Shown here: in pieces, positions 16,464-24,424 of the stretch
Numbering within the stretch: the stretch's first letter is position 1
Layout: each line of letters opens with the position of its first letter
Assembly: GCA_943787785.1 (NCBI GenBank)
Contig: CALSNT010000009.1
Coordinates: 186,001 to 250,000, forward strand
DNA length: 64,000 nt
From: an uncultured Paracoccaceae bacterium
Lineage (GTDB): Bacteria; Pseudomonadota; Alphaproteobacteria; Rhodobacterales; Rhodobacteraceae
Reading direction: 5' to 3'
The notes under the pieces: model-generated
What the model saw: only the letters and a program-made list of their open reading frames with translations
What the model was told of the DNA's origin: nothing
Database searches by the model: none
Program-made: the position numbers and the translations under genes

Positions 16464-17579
16464 TCATGGTTTTGGCGGCAGGTCCGGCCTTTCCAGCTCA
16501 TAAGCCTCGGCCATCTGCGATGTCAGCCCGTTTTCGGCCAGAGCGTCTGCAAACATTGTCCGCACCTCGGTGCTTTCATCGGCATAGTCAATCTGGTCAC
16601 CGCCGATACGCTGAGAAATCCAGGCCTTCGGCACGCCCTGAGCGTTGCGGATCGCCACGCCTTCGTACTTGAACGCCAGATAGCGCGCCGGGGTCGTGCC
16701 GGTGTTGAAATGCTGGTGGAACCACATGTTCGGCGGCACGATCATGGTGCCCGGCTTCCACTCATAACGCTGTGGTTCCTCACCTTCCGGCCACATAAGG
16801 CTATAACCGGTGCCCGACAAAAGGATCACATGTGCGCCAGGCCCGTGGCGGTGGCATTTCTTGTAGGTGCCGACTGGAAACTGGCTGATGTGGCTGTTCA
16901 TAGAACATTTCGCCAGCTGGAATCGGATATGTCCGCCGCCCGCACCACGCTCCTTGGCATAGACCAGCGGCAGGTTCACTGCGTCGGCGACGAAGTTCGT
17001 CTCCATCATGAAACCCTGGGTCTCCTTGGTCTCGCCGAAATACTCCGGCTCACCGGAAAAGCGACCCTTGAAGTCATGGGCGGTGCCGAAGATGAAATCC
17101 GGTTCCTCGAAAACATTCATCAACGGCGGCATGTTGGTCACGCCGATGTAACGCGCCGGTTCCGAGCCGGAGCCGTTAAAATGCTGATGGTTGGCGTTCA
17201 GAGGGATGCCGAAGATTGCCCCCGGTCCCCATTCAAAACTGACCTTCTGTCCCGCGTCATTCCACACCACGGTCGAGCCGCGCCCCGACAGGATCAGAAC
17301 GGTTTCCTCGAAAAGCTGCCGGTGCGGGGCCAGCTTGCCGCCCGCCGGAATCTCCATCACGTAGCAATCGTTGGTGGTTCGGCTGGCGTCGTGGTTCATG
17401 AATACAGCGTTGCCGCCACGCCGCGCCCAGGGCTTGAGCGCGACTTCATGCAGGCTCGGGACATAATTCCCGTTGATCAGGTCCAGCCCTTCGGCAGCCA
17501 GAAACCGGGTGTAGGGCGTTTCTTTTTCGGTGCGGAACTTGTCCGCCATCTTATCCGAAACGACAGCATGCTTGGTCAT
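16464..17579 (-). CDS. Bicupin protein
   Basis: A 371-residue protein with two cupin barrels. Domain 1 (about residues 60-150) has APHRQLFEETVLILSGRG and NANHQHFNGS. Domain 2 (about 235-310) has CHRHGPGAHVILLSGTGYS and MWFHQHFNTG. Both domains keep His-rich metal sites. The size and double barrel resemble gentisate/hydroxynaphthoate ring-cleavage dioxygenases, yet the motifs differ from classical gentisate dioxygenase. It is the first gene of the leftward arm, with GGGGAGAG seven bases upstream and a good promoter. No LigAB-type ring-cleavage enzyme occurs here, so this protein or the split cupins at 4.1-5.3 kb are candidates for that step. Confidence 0.8.
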   Translation of the reverse strand: MTKHAVVSDKMADKFRTEKETPYTRFLAAEGLDLINGNYVPSLHEVALKPWARRGGNAVFMNHDASRTTNDCYVMEIPAGGKLAPHRQLFEETVLILSGRGSTVVWNDAGQKVSFEWGPGAIFGIPLNANHQHFNGSGSEPARYIGVTNMPPLMNVFEEPDFIFGTAHDFKGRFSGEPEYFGETKETQGFMMETNFVADAVNLPLVYAKERGAGGGHIRFQLAKCSMNSHISQFPVGTYKKCHRHGPGAHVILLSGTGYSLMWPEGEEPQRYEWKPGTMIVPPNMWFHQHFNTGTTPARYLAFKYEGVAIRNAQGVPKAWISQRIGGDQIDYADESTEVRTMFADALAENGLTSQMAEAYELERPDLPPKP

Positions 17580-17633
17580 TGCGATCTCTCCCCGCCGCGT
17601 CGCGCGCTTCAGACAGCTTTTGGAATTGCTTCA

Positions 17634-17662
17634 AGGCTACGGCAGGGGTAGGGTGCCGTCAA
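17634..17662 (-). promoter_or_regulatory. Candidate sigma70-type promoter for the bicupin operon
   Basis: Read on the minus strand, TTGACG (17662-17657) and TAGCCT (17639-17634) are spaced by 17 bases. The expected transcript start lies about 45-50 bases before the bicupin ATG. The -35 box touches the inverted repeat at 17662-17678, so a bound regulator would interfere with or help RNA polymerase. Confidence 0.5.
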
Positions 17663-17678
17663 TGGACCGGCGGTCCAT
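17662..17678. promoter_or_regulatory. Perfect inverted repeat operator between divergent bicupin and eutA-like genes
   Basis: ATGGACC-GGC-GGTCCAT is a perfect 7-bp inverted repeat with a 3-base spacer. It lies 14 bases before the eutA-like start and against the -35 box of the bicupin promoter. The IclR-family gene two positions downstream is the natural candidate to bind it. That regulator assignment is inferred. Confidence 0.6.
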
Positions 17679-17692
17679 ATAGAGGAACGTAA

Positions 17693-19387
17693 ATGCCCGA
17701 CCAGAAGGACCCCCTCAAACGCTCGGGCCGCCATACGATCGACGACCACATGTTCGGCGATTTCTACGCCCATGAACACGGTCCTGACGCCGATCACGAC
17801 CACGATGATATCGACCCCGGCCCGCTGGAAGAAAATCCGATCTGGTTGCGCGACAACGTCTCGCTGACCAGCGTCGGTATCGACATCGGCTCGGCAGGTA
17901 CACAGGTGATCTTCTCGACCGTGCATCTCCAGAGGAAGGCCGACAGCCACGCCTCGCGCTATGTGATTGTGGACCGCGCGACGGCCTATCAAAGCCCGGT
18001 TTCGCTGACGCCCTATGCGGGCGAGATGATCGATGCCGCAGCCCTCGGTGCGATTATTGACGACGCCTATGCCGGGGCGGCGATCCTGCCGACCGACATT
18101 GACACCGGAGTGGTGATCCTGACCGGCGAGGCGCTGCGACGTGAGAACGCCCAGACGATTGCCGAGGTTGTCTCAGCCAAGGGCGGCGATTTCGTGACCG
18201 CCACGGCGGGCAACCATATGGAGGCGCTGCTGGCCGCCTATGGATCGGGCGCTGCGAAGGCGAGTTTCGATGCGGGCAGTCGCATCCTGAACGTCGATAT
18301 TGGTGGTGGTACAACCAAGCTGGCGCTCTGTGATAAGGGCGAGGTTCTATGGACCGCCGCCCTGCACATCGGCGGGCGTCTGATCGCGGTCGAGGACCAA
18401 AAGGTAATCCGGGCCGAGGCAGCAGGCATCCACCATGCCGCTCAGGCCGGCGTCAAGGTGGCTGTCGGCTCTGCCCTCTCGGCCCCCGATCTTGAGAATG
18501 TTGCCATACACTTGGCCGACGTTTTGCAGACGGCAATCCGACAGCGTCCCTTGCCGGATGCAGTGTCCGCGCTGTTCCTGACTGACATTCCAGACGACAT
18601 CGGGTCGCTCGACGGCATCATGGTCTCCGGCGGCGTCGGCGAATACGTCGCAGGCCGCGAAACCCGCGATTTCGGCGACCTTGGATTGCCGCTTGGTCGC
18701 GCCCTGCGCGAACGCACGGACTCAGGCGATCTGGGCGCGCCGCTGATCCCGGCGGCGGCCTGCATTCGGGCGACGGCGCTGGGCGCGTCAGAGTATTCCG
18801 TGCAGCTCAGCGGGCAGACCAGCACCGTGACCGCGCCAGGAAAACTGCTGCCTCGCCGCTCGATGCAGGTGCTGAAACCGACGCTGGACCTGGCGACGGA
18901 ACCCAGCCCCAAAGCCGTCGCCGCTGCGATCCGCACGCATTTCGACGCATTCGATCTGTCCCCGGACACAGACGAGGTCGCGCTGGCGTTCGATTTCGAC
19001 CTGCCACCGGATTACGCCATAATCCGCGCGCTGGCCGACGGCATAGCCGAGGCGATGGCCCCACGCCTGAGCGGCGGCCACCCGCTGTATGTGATGATAG
19101 ACGGCGACATCGCGCAGACGCTTGGTGGCATTCTGCGGGACGAAATTGGCGTTCAGAATGAACTACTTATCCTCGACGGATTGTCCTTGCGCGATTTTGA
19201 CTACGTCGATCTGGGCAAGATCCGGCTGCCCTCTTTCACCGTGCCGGTCACCGTGAAATCACTGCTGTTTTCGGACGATCCGCGTGGTCCAAGCCGTGCC
19301 GAGCGCCGCCAGTTTACGCCGCACGAACATCCGCACGACCACAACCACGATCATACGCACAGCCACTCGCACGATCCCCACCGTTGA
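17693..19387 (+). CDS. EutA-like ASKHA ATPase (ammonia-lyase reactivase family) with His-rich ends
   Basis: A 564-residue actin/Hsp70-like ATPase of the EutA family. EutA reactivates coenzyme-B12-dependent ethanolamine ammonia-lyase by exchanging damaged cofactor. Visible motifs are phosphate-1 VGIDIGSAGTQVIF (about 63), phosphate-2 LNVDIGGGTTKLALC (about 200) and the adenosine loop GIMVSGGVGEY (about 305). Both termini are histidine-rich: HEHGPDADHDHDD near residue 27 and a final HEHPHDHNHDHTHSHSHD tail. No eutB/eutC lyase or other B12 enzyme is adjacent. AGAGGAA precedes the ATG by 6 bases. The protein probably maintains a metal- or cobalamin-dependent enzyme of this cluster. Confidence 0.78.
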   Translation: MPDQKDPLKRSGRHTIDDHMFGDFYAHEHGPDADHDHDDIDPGPLEENPIWLRDNVSLTSVGIDIGSAGTQVIFSTVHLQRKADSHASRYVIVDRATAYQSPVSLTPYAGEMIDAAALGAIIDDAYAGAAILPTDIDTGVVILTGEALRRENAQTIAEVVSAKGGDFVTATAGNHMEALLAAYGSGAAKASFDAGSRILNVDIGGGTTKLALCDKGEVLWTAALHIGGRLIAVEDQKVIRAEAAGIHHAAQAGVKVAVGSALSAPDLENVAIHLADVLQTAIRQRPLPDAVSALFLTDIPDDIGSLDGIMVSGGVGEYVAGRETRDFGDLGLPLGRALRERTDSGDLGAPLIPAAACIRATALGASEYSVQLSGQTSTVTAPGKLLPRRSMQVLKPTLDLATEPSPKAVAAAIRTHFDAFDLSPDTDEVALAFDFDLPPDYAIIRALADGIAEAMAPRLSGGHPLYVMIDGDIAQTLGGILRDEIGVQNELLILDGLSLRDFDYVDLGKIRLPSFTVPVTVKSLLFSDDPRGPSRAERRQFTPHEHPHDHNHDHTHSHSHDPHR

Positions 19388-19397
19388 CAGGTGCCGA

Positions 19398-19426
19398 CCA
19401 CTTGAGCCAAAAGTGGAACAATGTTC
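19398..19426. promoter_or_regulatory. Two adjacent inverted repeats upstream of the IclR gene
   Basis: CCACTT (19398-19403) pairs with AAGTGG (19411-19416). This is immediately followed by GAACA-A-TGTTC (19416-19426), a perfect 5-bp dyad. They lie 27-55 bases before the IclR start and could be autoregulatory sites. The functional claim is inference. Confidence 0.35.
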
Positions 19427-19452
19427 TGCATCAAGGAACGCGCTCGCAAACC

Positions 19453-20283
19453 ATGACCGACCCAACCCCCGCCCCACGTAAAGAGATCAACCGAAATCCA
19501 CGCCGGGATAGCTCACGGCTGTCTTCGGTGACCACAGCGATCCACCTTCTGAAGACCTTCACCAAGGACGACAAAGAGCTGGGGATCAGCGAATTGGCCA
19601 AGCGCCTCAGCGTGGCCAAAAGCACTGTTCACAGGCTGGCGGGAACGCTTCTCGAAGAAGGGTTGCTGCAGCAGAACCCCGACAACGGGCGGTACTGCCT
19701 GGGCGTCGGTCTGTTTTCGCTCGGCTCGCTGGTGCGCTCGCGGCTGGATGTGACAAGTGAATCCAAGAACATCCTCAATCAGCTACGGGAACAAACTCAG
19801 GAGAACGTCCGACTCGCCGTGCTGGAACGTCAAAGCGTTGTCTTCCTGCATGACTTTGAATCACCGCAAACATTGCGTCTGCGCTCGGGGACGGGGCAAC
19901 TGCGTCCCGCCTTCTGCACTGCCGAAGGGATTTGCCTGATTTCCGGACTGCGTGAACCCGAACTTGGGGAATTCCTGGAGTTGCCGCGCACGCCGCGCAC
20001 CGCGAAAACCGCGACGAGTGAAGAAGAGTTGCGCGCCCGCATCCGACGCACCAAACGACAGGGATACTCGGTCGAAGACGAAGATTGCGACGAGGGCACG
20101 CGTTGTATCGCCGCCCCGATCCACAACGGCGACGGGCGCATTATTGCCGCTGTCGGCATTGCAGGACCTCGCGTGCGTATCCGCAAACGCGATTTCCCTA
20201 AGCTCGCCCCGCTGGCTATCGAAGCGGCACAGCAAATATCCGAACGGTTGGGCTATTTTCGCCGTCAGCCTGTTTATGTCTGA
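19453..20283 (+). CDS. IclR-family transcriptional regulator
   Basis: A 276-residue DNA-binding regulator. The N-terminal winged helix-turn-helix (about residues 25-85) includes LGISELAKRLSVAKSTVHRL. The C-terminal effector-binding (GAF-like) domain has GTRCIAAPIHNGDGRIIAAV and VGIAGPRVRI, typical of IclR proteins. I use the ATG at 19453 because the upstream TTG at 19384 adds an unrelated leader. It lies between the eutA-like gene and the decarboxylase-like gene on the same strand. IclR proteins commonly govern aromatic catabolic operons in response to a pathway acid. The dyad at 17662-17678 is its most likely target. Confidence 0.92.
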   Translation: MTDPTPAPRKEINRNPRRDSSRLSSVTTAIHLLKTFTKDDKELGISELAKRLSVAKSTVHRLAGTLLEEGLLQQNPDNGRYCLGVGLFSLGSLVRSRLDVTSESKNILNQLREQTQENVRLAVLERQSVVFLHDFESPQTLRLRSGTGQLRPAFCTAEGICLISGLREPELGEFLELPRTPRTAKTATSEEELRARIRRTKRQGYSVEDEDCDEGTRCIAAPIHNGDGRIIAAVGIAGPRVRIRKRDFPKLAPLAIEAAQQISERLGYFRRQPVYV

Positions 20284-20313
20284 TCTGCGCCGCCAGCCGT
20301 CTGGAGACGCATA

Positions 20314-21300
20314 ATGACCAACCTTGATCTGACGCTTGGCTGCTGGGATTATGACCGGGTAACGGCCCTGATCGACGGGCGGGTGCGCCCGGAAGGCATA
20401 AACCTGCGTTTCCTCAACATGATCGTCGAAGAAACCTTCTTCCGCATGCTGCGACACCAGGAATTCGACGTTTCGGAAATGTCGATGTCCTCCTACCTCG
20501 TCTCGCTGACAAAACCGGAACGTCCATTTGTCGCGATTCCGGTCTTCCCCAGCCGGTTTTTCCGCCACTCCTGTATCTATGTGAACGCCGATGCCGGGAT
20601 AAACGTGCCGAAAGACCTGATCGGCAAACGCTTTGGCTGCCCGGAATACCAGATGACCGCGCCGGTCTGGATCAGGGGCATCCTCAGCGATCATTATGGC
20701 GTACCGGTGGACGGTCCGACCTATGTGACGGGGGGGGAGGAAACTCCGAACCGCTCCGAGAAAATCCCGCTGGAGCTGCCAGAGAGCTTCCGCATCGAAC
20801 GCATCGGCCCTGACGACACGCTGGCGCAGATGCTGGCCGACGGACGGATCGATGCCTTTCACACGGCCCGCAAGCCCTCGACCTATGACGGCGTCCGGGT
20901 GAAACGGCTGTTCCCCGACTATGTTCCTGTCGAGCAAGCCTATTTCCGCGACACTGGCATCTTCCCGATCATGCATGTGATCGCAATCCGGCGCGAGGTG
21001 TTCGAGGCGAACCGCTGGATCGCGATGAACCTGTTTCAGGCATTCCGCGAAGCGCAACGGTTTTGTTATGATGGCTTGCGCGAAACCGCTGCCCTCAAAG
21101 GCATGCTGCCGTGGTTCAATGCCCATGTCGAAGAAACGCTCGACATGATGGGCGACGATTTCTGGCCCTACGGTGTCGAAAAGAACCGCTGCACACTCGA
21201 CACATTCCTGCGCTACCACCACGAACAGGGCCTCAGCCCGCGCCAACTTACGGTGGACGAGATGTTCGCCCCCGAAACGCTTGAGGAATTCGTCATATGA
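20314..21300 (+). CDS. 4,5-dihydroxyphthalate decarboxylase-like protein (Pht5 family)
   Basis: A 328-residue cytoplasmic protein with the two-lobed periplasmic-binding-protein fold but no signal peptide. The segment VEETFFRMLRHQEFDVSEMS is characteristic of 4,5-dihydroxyphthalate decarboxylases, which convert 4,5-dihydroxyphthalate to protocatechuate and CO2. The similarity to NMT1-type ABC binding proteins is a family trait. GGAG lies about 8 bases upstream of the start. The gene overlaps the PanB-like gene by ATGA. With the Rieske oxygenase and LigJ/LigK-like genes this supports a phthalate-type route, although the true substrate may be another hydroxylated aromatic acid. Confidence 0.82.
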   Translation: MTNLDLTLGCWDYDRVTALIDGRVRPEGINLRFLNMIVEETFFRMLRHQEFDVSEMSMSSYLVSLTKPERPFVAIPVFPSRFFRHSCIYVNADAGINVPKDLIGKRFGCPEYQMTAPVWIRGILSDHYGVPVDGPTYVTGGEETPNRSEKIPLELPESFRIERIGPDDTLAQMLADGRIDAFHTARKPSTYDGVRVKRLFPDYVPVEQAYFRDTGIFPIMHVIAIRREVFEANRWIAMNLFQAFREAQRFCYDGLRETAALKGMLPWFNAHVEETLDMMGDDFWPYGVEKNRCTLDTFLRYHHEQGLSPRQLTVDEMFAPETLEEFVI

Positions 21301-22118
21301 GCAAGGTCACGATCCCGCAGCTGCACGAAATGAAGCGTGCGGGTGACAAGATTTTCGGGGTTGTCGCGTGGGACACACATATGGCGGCGATCGCGGACCG
21401 GGTCGGTGTCGAGATTGTCTCGGTCGGCGACACCGTGGGCAAGAACCTCTGGGGTCACGAGACGATCATGGAAATCACCATGGACGAGATGATCACCGTC
21501 ACCCGCGCCGCTCGGCGCGGGGTGACGAATGCCCTGCTGAGCGCGGATTTCCCTTTCGGTCCCTTGCAGGAAGGCGTCGACGCCGCTGTGGCGGCCGCTA
21601 TCCGCTTCGTCAAGGAAGCGGGCGTTGATCTGATCAAGCTCGACGGCGCGGCGGATTACCCTGAAGCGGTTGAGGCGCTGACTCGTGCCGGCATTCCAGT
21701 CTGGGCGCAGTTTGGCCTGACGCCGCAAACGGCGCTCGTGATGGGCATCCCATACGAAAATCAGGCAGGCGACGGCGCGGATGTTGTGGCTGAGATGGAA
21801 GACCGGATGCTGTCGGATGCGCTAATGCTGGAAAAGGCAGGGGCGGTGCTTCTGGACTTCACCAACTCCGGCCCCGTGGTTGGTCCGAAAGTGGTCGAGG
21901 CGGTCAACATTCCGGTGATCGGCGGTTTCGGCGGTGGTCCCTGGCTGGATGGCCGGGTGCGGCTGGCGCAGGCGGCGGTCGGCTACAACGTGGCGGCGCT
22001 GGACCGGGAGCCGACGGGATATGCAAACGTCGCCCGCACGATCCACGACGCGCTGGCGGAGTGTTCCGATGACGTCCGAAAGGCCCGCCAGATCAAGGGC
22101 CAACCGGGGAGACGCTGA
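21297..22118 (+). CDS. PanB-like (ketopantoate hydroxymethyltransferase family) enzyme with altered active-site acids
   Basis: A 273-residue TIM-barrel protein of the PanB/PEP-mutase superfamily. VEIVSVGDTVGKNLWGHET, NALLSADFPFGPLQEGV and DLIKLDGAADYPEAV align with PanB motifs. The metal-binding aspartates (VGD and SAD) are kept. The KLEG glutamate appears as Asp (KLDG), and the catalytic LEC glutamate as Asp (LLDFTNS). It is coupled to the decarboxylase-like gene (ATGA overlap) and to the alpha/beta hydrolase downstream. A dedicated role in this pathway, perhaps aldol or retro-aldol chemistry on a 2-keto acid, fits better than pantothenate synthesis. That is inference. Confidence 0.75.
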   Translation: MSKVTIPQLHEMKRAGDKIFGVVAWDTHMAAIADRVGVEIVSVGDTVGKNLWGHETIMEITMDEMITVTRAARRGVTNALLSADFPFGPLQEGVDAAVAAAIRFVKEAGVDLIKLDGAADYPEAVEALTRAGIPVWAQFGLTPQTALVMGIPYENQAGDGADVVAEMEDRMLSDALMLEKAGAVLLDFTNSGPVVGPKVVEAVNIPVIGGFGGGPWLDGRVRLAQAAVGYNVAALDREPTGYANVARTIHDALAECSDDVRKARQIKGQPGRR

Positions 22119-22969
22119 TGCCCTTTGCCGAAATCGACGGCATTTCAACGCGCTATGAGGTGGTGGGCGAGGGGCCGCCGCTGTTGATGTTCTCACCCGG
22201 TGGGTTCGATGCGCGGATCGAGAAATGGAGCGATCTGGGTGTCTACAAGCGCATCAAGCTGCTGGACCATCTGCCCAGGCACTTCCAGTGCATTCTGTTT
22301 GACCGGCGCGAAAATGGCCAATCCGGTGGGCGTGTCGAGGCGCTCACCTGGGATCACTACGTCCGTCAGGGCGCGGGGCTGCTGGACCATCTGGGCATTG
22401 AACGCGCGCATCTGATGGGTGGCTGCATGGGCTGCTGCCCGGTGACCGCCTTCGCGGTTGCAAATCCGGGGCGGGTCTCCTCGATGGTGCTGTTCTGGCC
22501 GGTCGGTGGCCCAAACTATCGGATCAGCAGCCAGAAGCGGTTCGCCGAGCACATTGCATTTGTCGAAGAGGCAGGCCTGCAAGGCGTCGTCGATCTGGTG
22601 CGCAGCCACGACAAGAATTTTTCTGCCGACCCGCGCGGTGGTCCGTGGGGTCAGCCGATCCGCAATTCTGAGGCCTTTGCCGACGACTATGCCGCGATAG
22701 ACAGTGCCGGGTACGTGGCAACGGTGCGCCAGATGCTGGCGAACCTCATCGACCGGGATACCGCGCCGGGTGCCGAGCCTGAGGCGCTGATGGCGCTGGA
22801 TATCCCGTCACTGATCGTCCCCGGAGCGGACGGGTTCCACGCAACCTCAGCCGCCCGGTATCTGCAGGAATGTCTGTCTGGGGCAGAGTATTGGGATGTT
22901 CTGCCCGATGAGTTGAGCGAAGGCGCAGCGAATGCACGGGTGATAGAATTTCTGCAAGAAAACTCTTGA
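22118..22969 (+). CDS. Alpha/beta hydrolase with cysteine in the nucleophile elbow
   Basis: A 283-residue alpha/beta-hydrolase fold protein. FDRRENGQSGG is the typical oxyanion/cap region. The nucleophile elbow reads LMGGCMGCCPV, so cysteine replaces the usual serine of GxSxG. The acid/base region is LIVPGADGFHATSAARYL. GGGGAGA precedes the ATG, which overlaps the PanB-like stop (TGATG). Cysteine nucleophiles are known in dienelactone hydrolases, which act on ring-cleavage products, but this protein's overall sequence is of the MhpC/haloperoxidase kind. A C-C or ester hydrolysis step is possible. The gene is followed by a gap of about 100 bases with no clear terminator. Confidence 0.8.
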   Translation: MPFAEIDGISTRYEVVGEGPPLLMFSPGGFDARIEKWSDLGVYKRIKLLDHLPRHFQCILFDRRENGQSGGRVEALTWDHYVRQGAGLLDHLGIERAHLMGGCMGCCPVTAFAVANPGRVSSMVLFWPVGGPNYRISSQKRFAEHIAFVEEAGLQGVVDLVRSHDKNFSADPRGGPWGQPIRNSEAFADDYAAIDSAGYVATVRQMLANLIDRDTAPGAEPEALMALDIPSLIVPGADGFHATSAARYLQECLSGAEYWDVLPDELSEGAANARVIEFLQENS

Positions 22970-23073
22970 GTAAATCGCCTCATCAAATCCAACCCTCCGC
23001 ACAAACAGTACGCATTTCTGCGTCCCGTTTGGTTCAGTGAAGTTGTTTCGGCGAGATTGAGTTTAGACCCGAC

Positions 23074-24009
23074 TTACCCGACCAATTCACGCACCCCCGG
23101 AGCAAATAGCCCCTCAATCCCCACCCGCTCAGGAATGATCGCCTGCGCCAGACACTGCTCGACCAACACCTCCAGCATCTCGGCATTTGGCGCGATGCCA
23201 TAGGGCAGGGGGTCGTCCTGAACCTCCATCACGGCACGCAGTACCTGATCGATCTCGGCTTCCTCAGTGACCTGCCCGGCCTTCAGCGCGCCCAGATGCG
23301 GGCGTTTGGCTGCCGAAAACCCCTCGAACAGCTGCGCCGGAAGGTCCGGGTGCGCCGCCAGCACGTCGTCGCGGATCACCAGCGCATGGTTCAACGGATA
23401 GAACCCCCGGTCGCGCAGCGCGGCAAGGCCGACCTCGAAGGCATTGTCGATCAGCGGGCGGGTGCCGGGTGCAGTGAGGATACCGGTCGCGGCCACCGCC
23501 TCGCCACTGGCCAGACGATCCTCCAGGCTGGCGCTGTCATCGAAATCACCGACATTGGCGGGCGGCTGCCAGTCGGGCACGTGCTCCAACCCGGTGCGCA
23601 TCCATTGGATCGCCGACAGATCCACGCCATGCTCCATCGTCAGAATCGCCCGCGCCCAGAGGCTGGTCGTCACCGTATAGCCCCGGTTCACACCGACAAC
23701 CTTGCCTTCCAGGTCTTTTGGAGCACCGATTTCAGGCCGCGCAACAATCGCCCGGTGATGGAACCCGCGCGTCAGAAAGATCGGTAGGGCCGTCATCTTC
23801 GCCCCCAGCGCCTTGGCACAGAGATAGGTCGTCATCGCCATTTCCGAGACCTCGAAATCCCCGGAAATCACCATCCGGCGGAAGGCTTTGGGGATCGGGA
23901 GGACCTCTTCGAAATCGAACTCATAGTCAGGCAGGCTCACGCGCCCGTCCTTCAGGGCGGCCGTGTGGCCGTGGGTCATGAACGCAGTCTTCAGGCGGGT
24001 CTTTGGCAT
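23074..24009 (-). CDS. Second 4,5-dihydroxyphthalate decarboxylase-like protein
   Basis: A 311-residue protein related to the one at 20.3 kb. It shares AFRRMVISGDFEVSEMAMTT and PIFLTRGFHHRAIVARPEIG, and the C-terminal EQCLAQAIIPERVGIEGLFA. It has no signal peptide, so it is unlikely to be an ABC solute receptor. The start at 24009 is preceded by AAGGAG; the frame to 24039 would overrun that site. It is transcribed opposite to its paralogue, together with the small gene upstream. The two copies may act on different isomers or form a heteromer. Confidence 0.75.
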   Translation of the reverse strand: MPKTRLKTAFMTHGHTAALKDGRVSLPDYEFDFEEVLPIPKAFRRMVISGDFEVSEMAMTTYLCAKALGAKMTALPIFLTRGFHHRAIVARPEIGAPKDLEGKVVGVNRGYTVTTSLWARAILTMEHGVDLSAIQWMRTGLEHVPDWQPPANVGDFDDSASLEDRLASGEAVAATGILTAPGTRPLIDNAFEVGLAALRDRGFYPLNHALVIRDDVLAAHPDLPAQLFEGFSAAKRPHLGALKAGQVTEEAEIDQVLRAVMEVQDDPLPYGIAPNAEMLEVLVEQCLAQAIIPERVGIEGLFAPGVRELVG

Positions 24010-24019
24010 GGAAACTCCT

Positions 24020-24313
24020 TCAGCAGCAGTCGGGATCACCGTCGTCGATCAGCGAGGGAAGCAGCCAGGCGACCGGCAGGTCCGTGGTCGCAACATCACG
24101 TGCGGGCTTGAAAATGCGCAGGCGATAGCGGGTGTCCCGGTCGGTCCAGAACCGCACCGTCGTGTCCAGCGCCGGGAAGCCGGGGAGGCCGGATGCCTCT
24201 TCGGACACTAGTACGATGTCCGCCGCGTCCAGCGAAAATCTTGCGCGGGTCCAGCCCTCAATCCGGCTGAGGCATTCGACATTTTCCGGCCGTGTGCCGA
24301 ACCGTTGAAACAC
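24020..24313 (-). CDS. Small conserved-looking protein ending in Cys-Cys
   Basis: A 97-residue protein starting at a GTG with GGAGG five bases upstream and ending 10 bases before the decarboxylase-like gene. The body contains RARFSLDAADIVLVSEEASG and YRLRIFKPARDVATTDLPV. The C-terminus is DDGDPDCC, a possible metal or thiol site. I do not recognise the family. The clean ribosome site and operon position support it as a real gene. It may be an accessory or metal-delivery factor. Confidence 0.6.
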   Translation of the reverse strand: MFQRFGTRPENVECLSRIEGWTRARFSLDAADIVLVSEEASGLPGFPALDTTVRFWTDRDTRYRLRIFKPARDVATTDLPVAWLLPSLIDDGDPDCC

Positions 24314-24366
24314 ACCACCCTCCGCGTGCTGAATTTGCCGTCGTTCCTGTATGTGGACCTTTGTTC

Positions 24367-24396
24367 TTGAATGCAGTCTGCTGCTTTGCTAGCAAA
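24367..24396 (+). promoter_or_regulatory. Candidate promoter overlapping a 12-bp palindrome upstream of the alcohol dehydrogenase
   Basis: TTGAAT (24367-24372) and TAGCAA (24390-24395) are spaced by 17 bases. TTTGCTAGCAAA (24385-24396), a perfect 12-base palindrome, covers the -10 box. It lies between the divergent small gene and the dehydrogenase operon, where a regulator site is expected. It was seen by eye and no regulator is assigned. Confidence 0.4.
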
Positions 24397-24424
24397 TGGT
24401 CAACGATCAAGGGGGATTTTTCGC

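Noticed and set aside
19861-21246. Minus-strand frame of 461 codons antisense to the IclR and decarboxylase-like genes
   Set aside because: Both plus-strand genes have strong family motifs; the antisense frame has none.
20314-24009. The two decarboxylase-like genes as NMT1/ABC periplasmic binding proteins
   Set aside because: Neither has a signal peptide, no ABC permease is nearby, and VEETFFRMLRH-type motifs fit the Pht5 decarboxylase group better.
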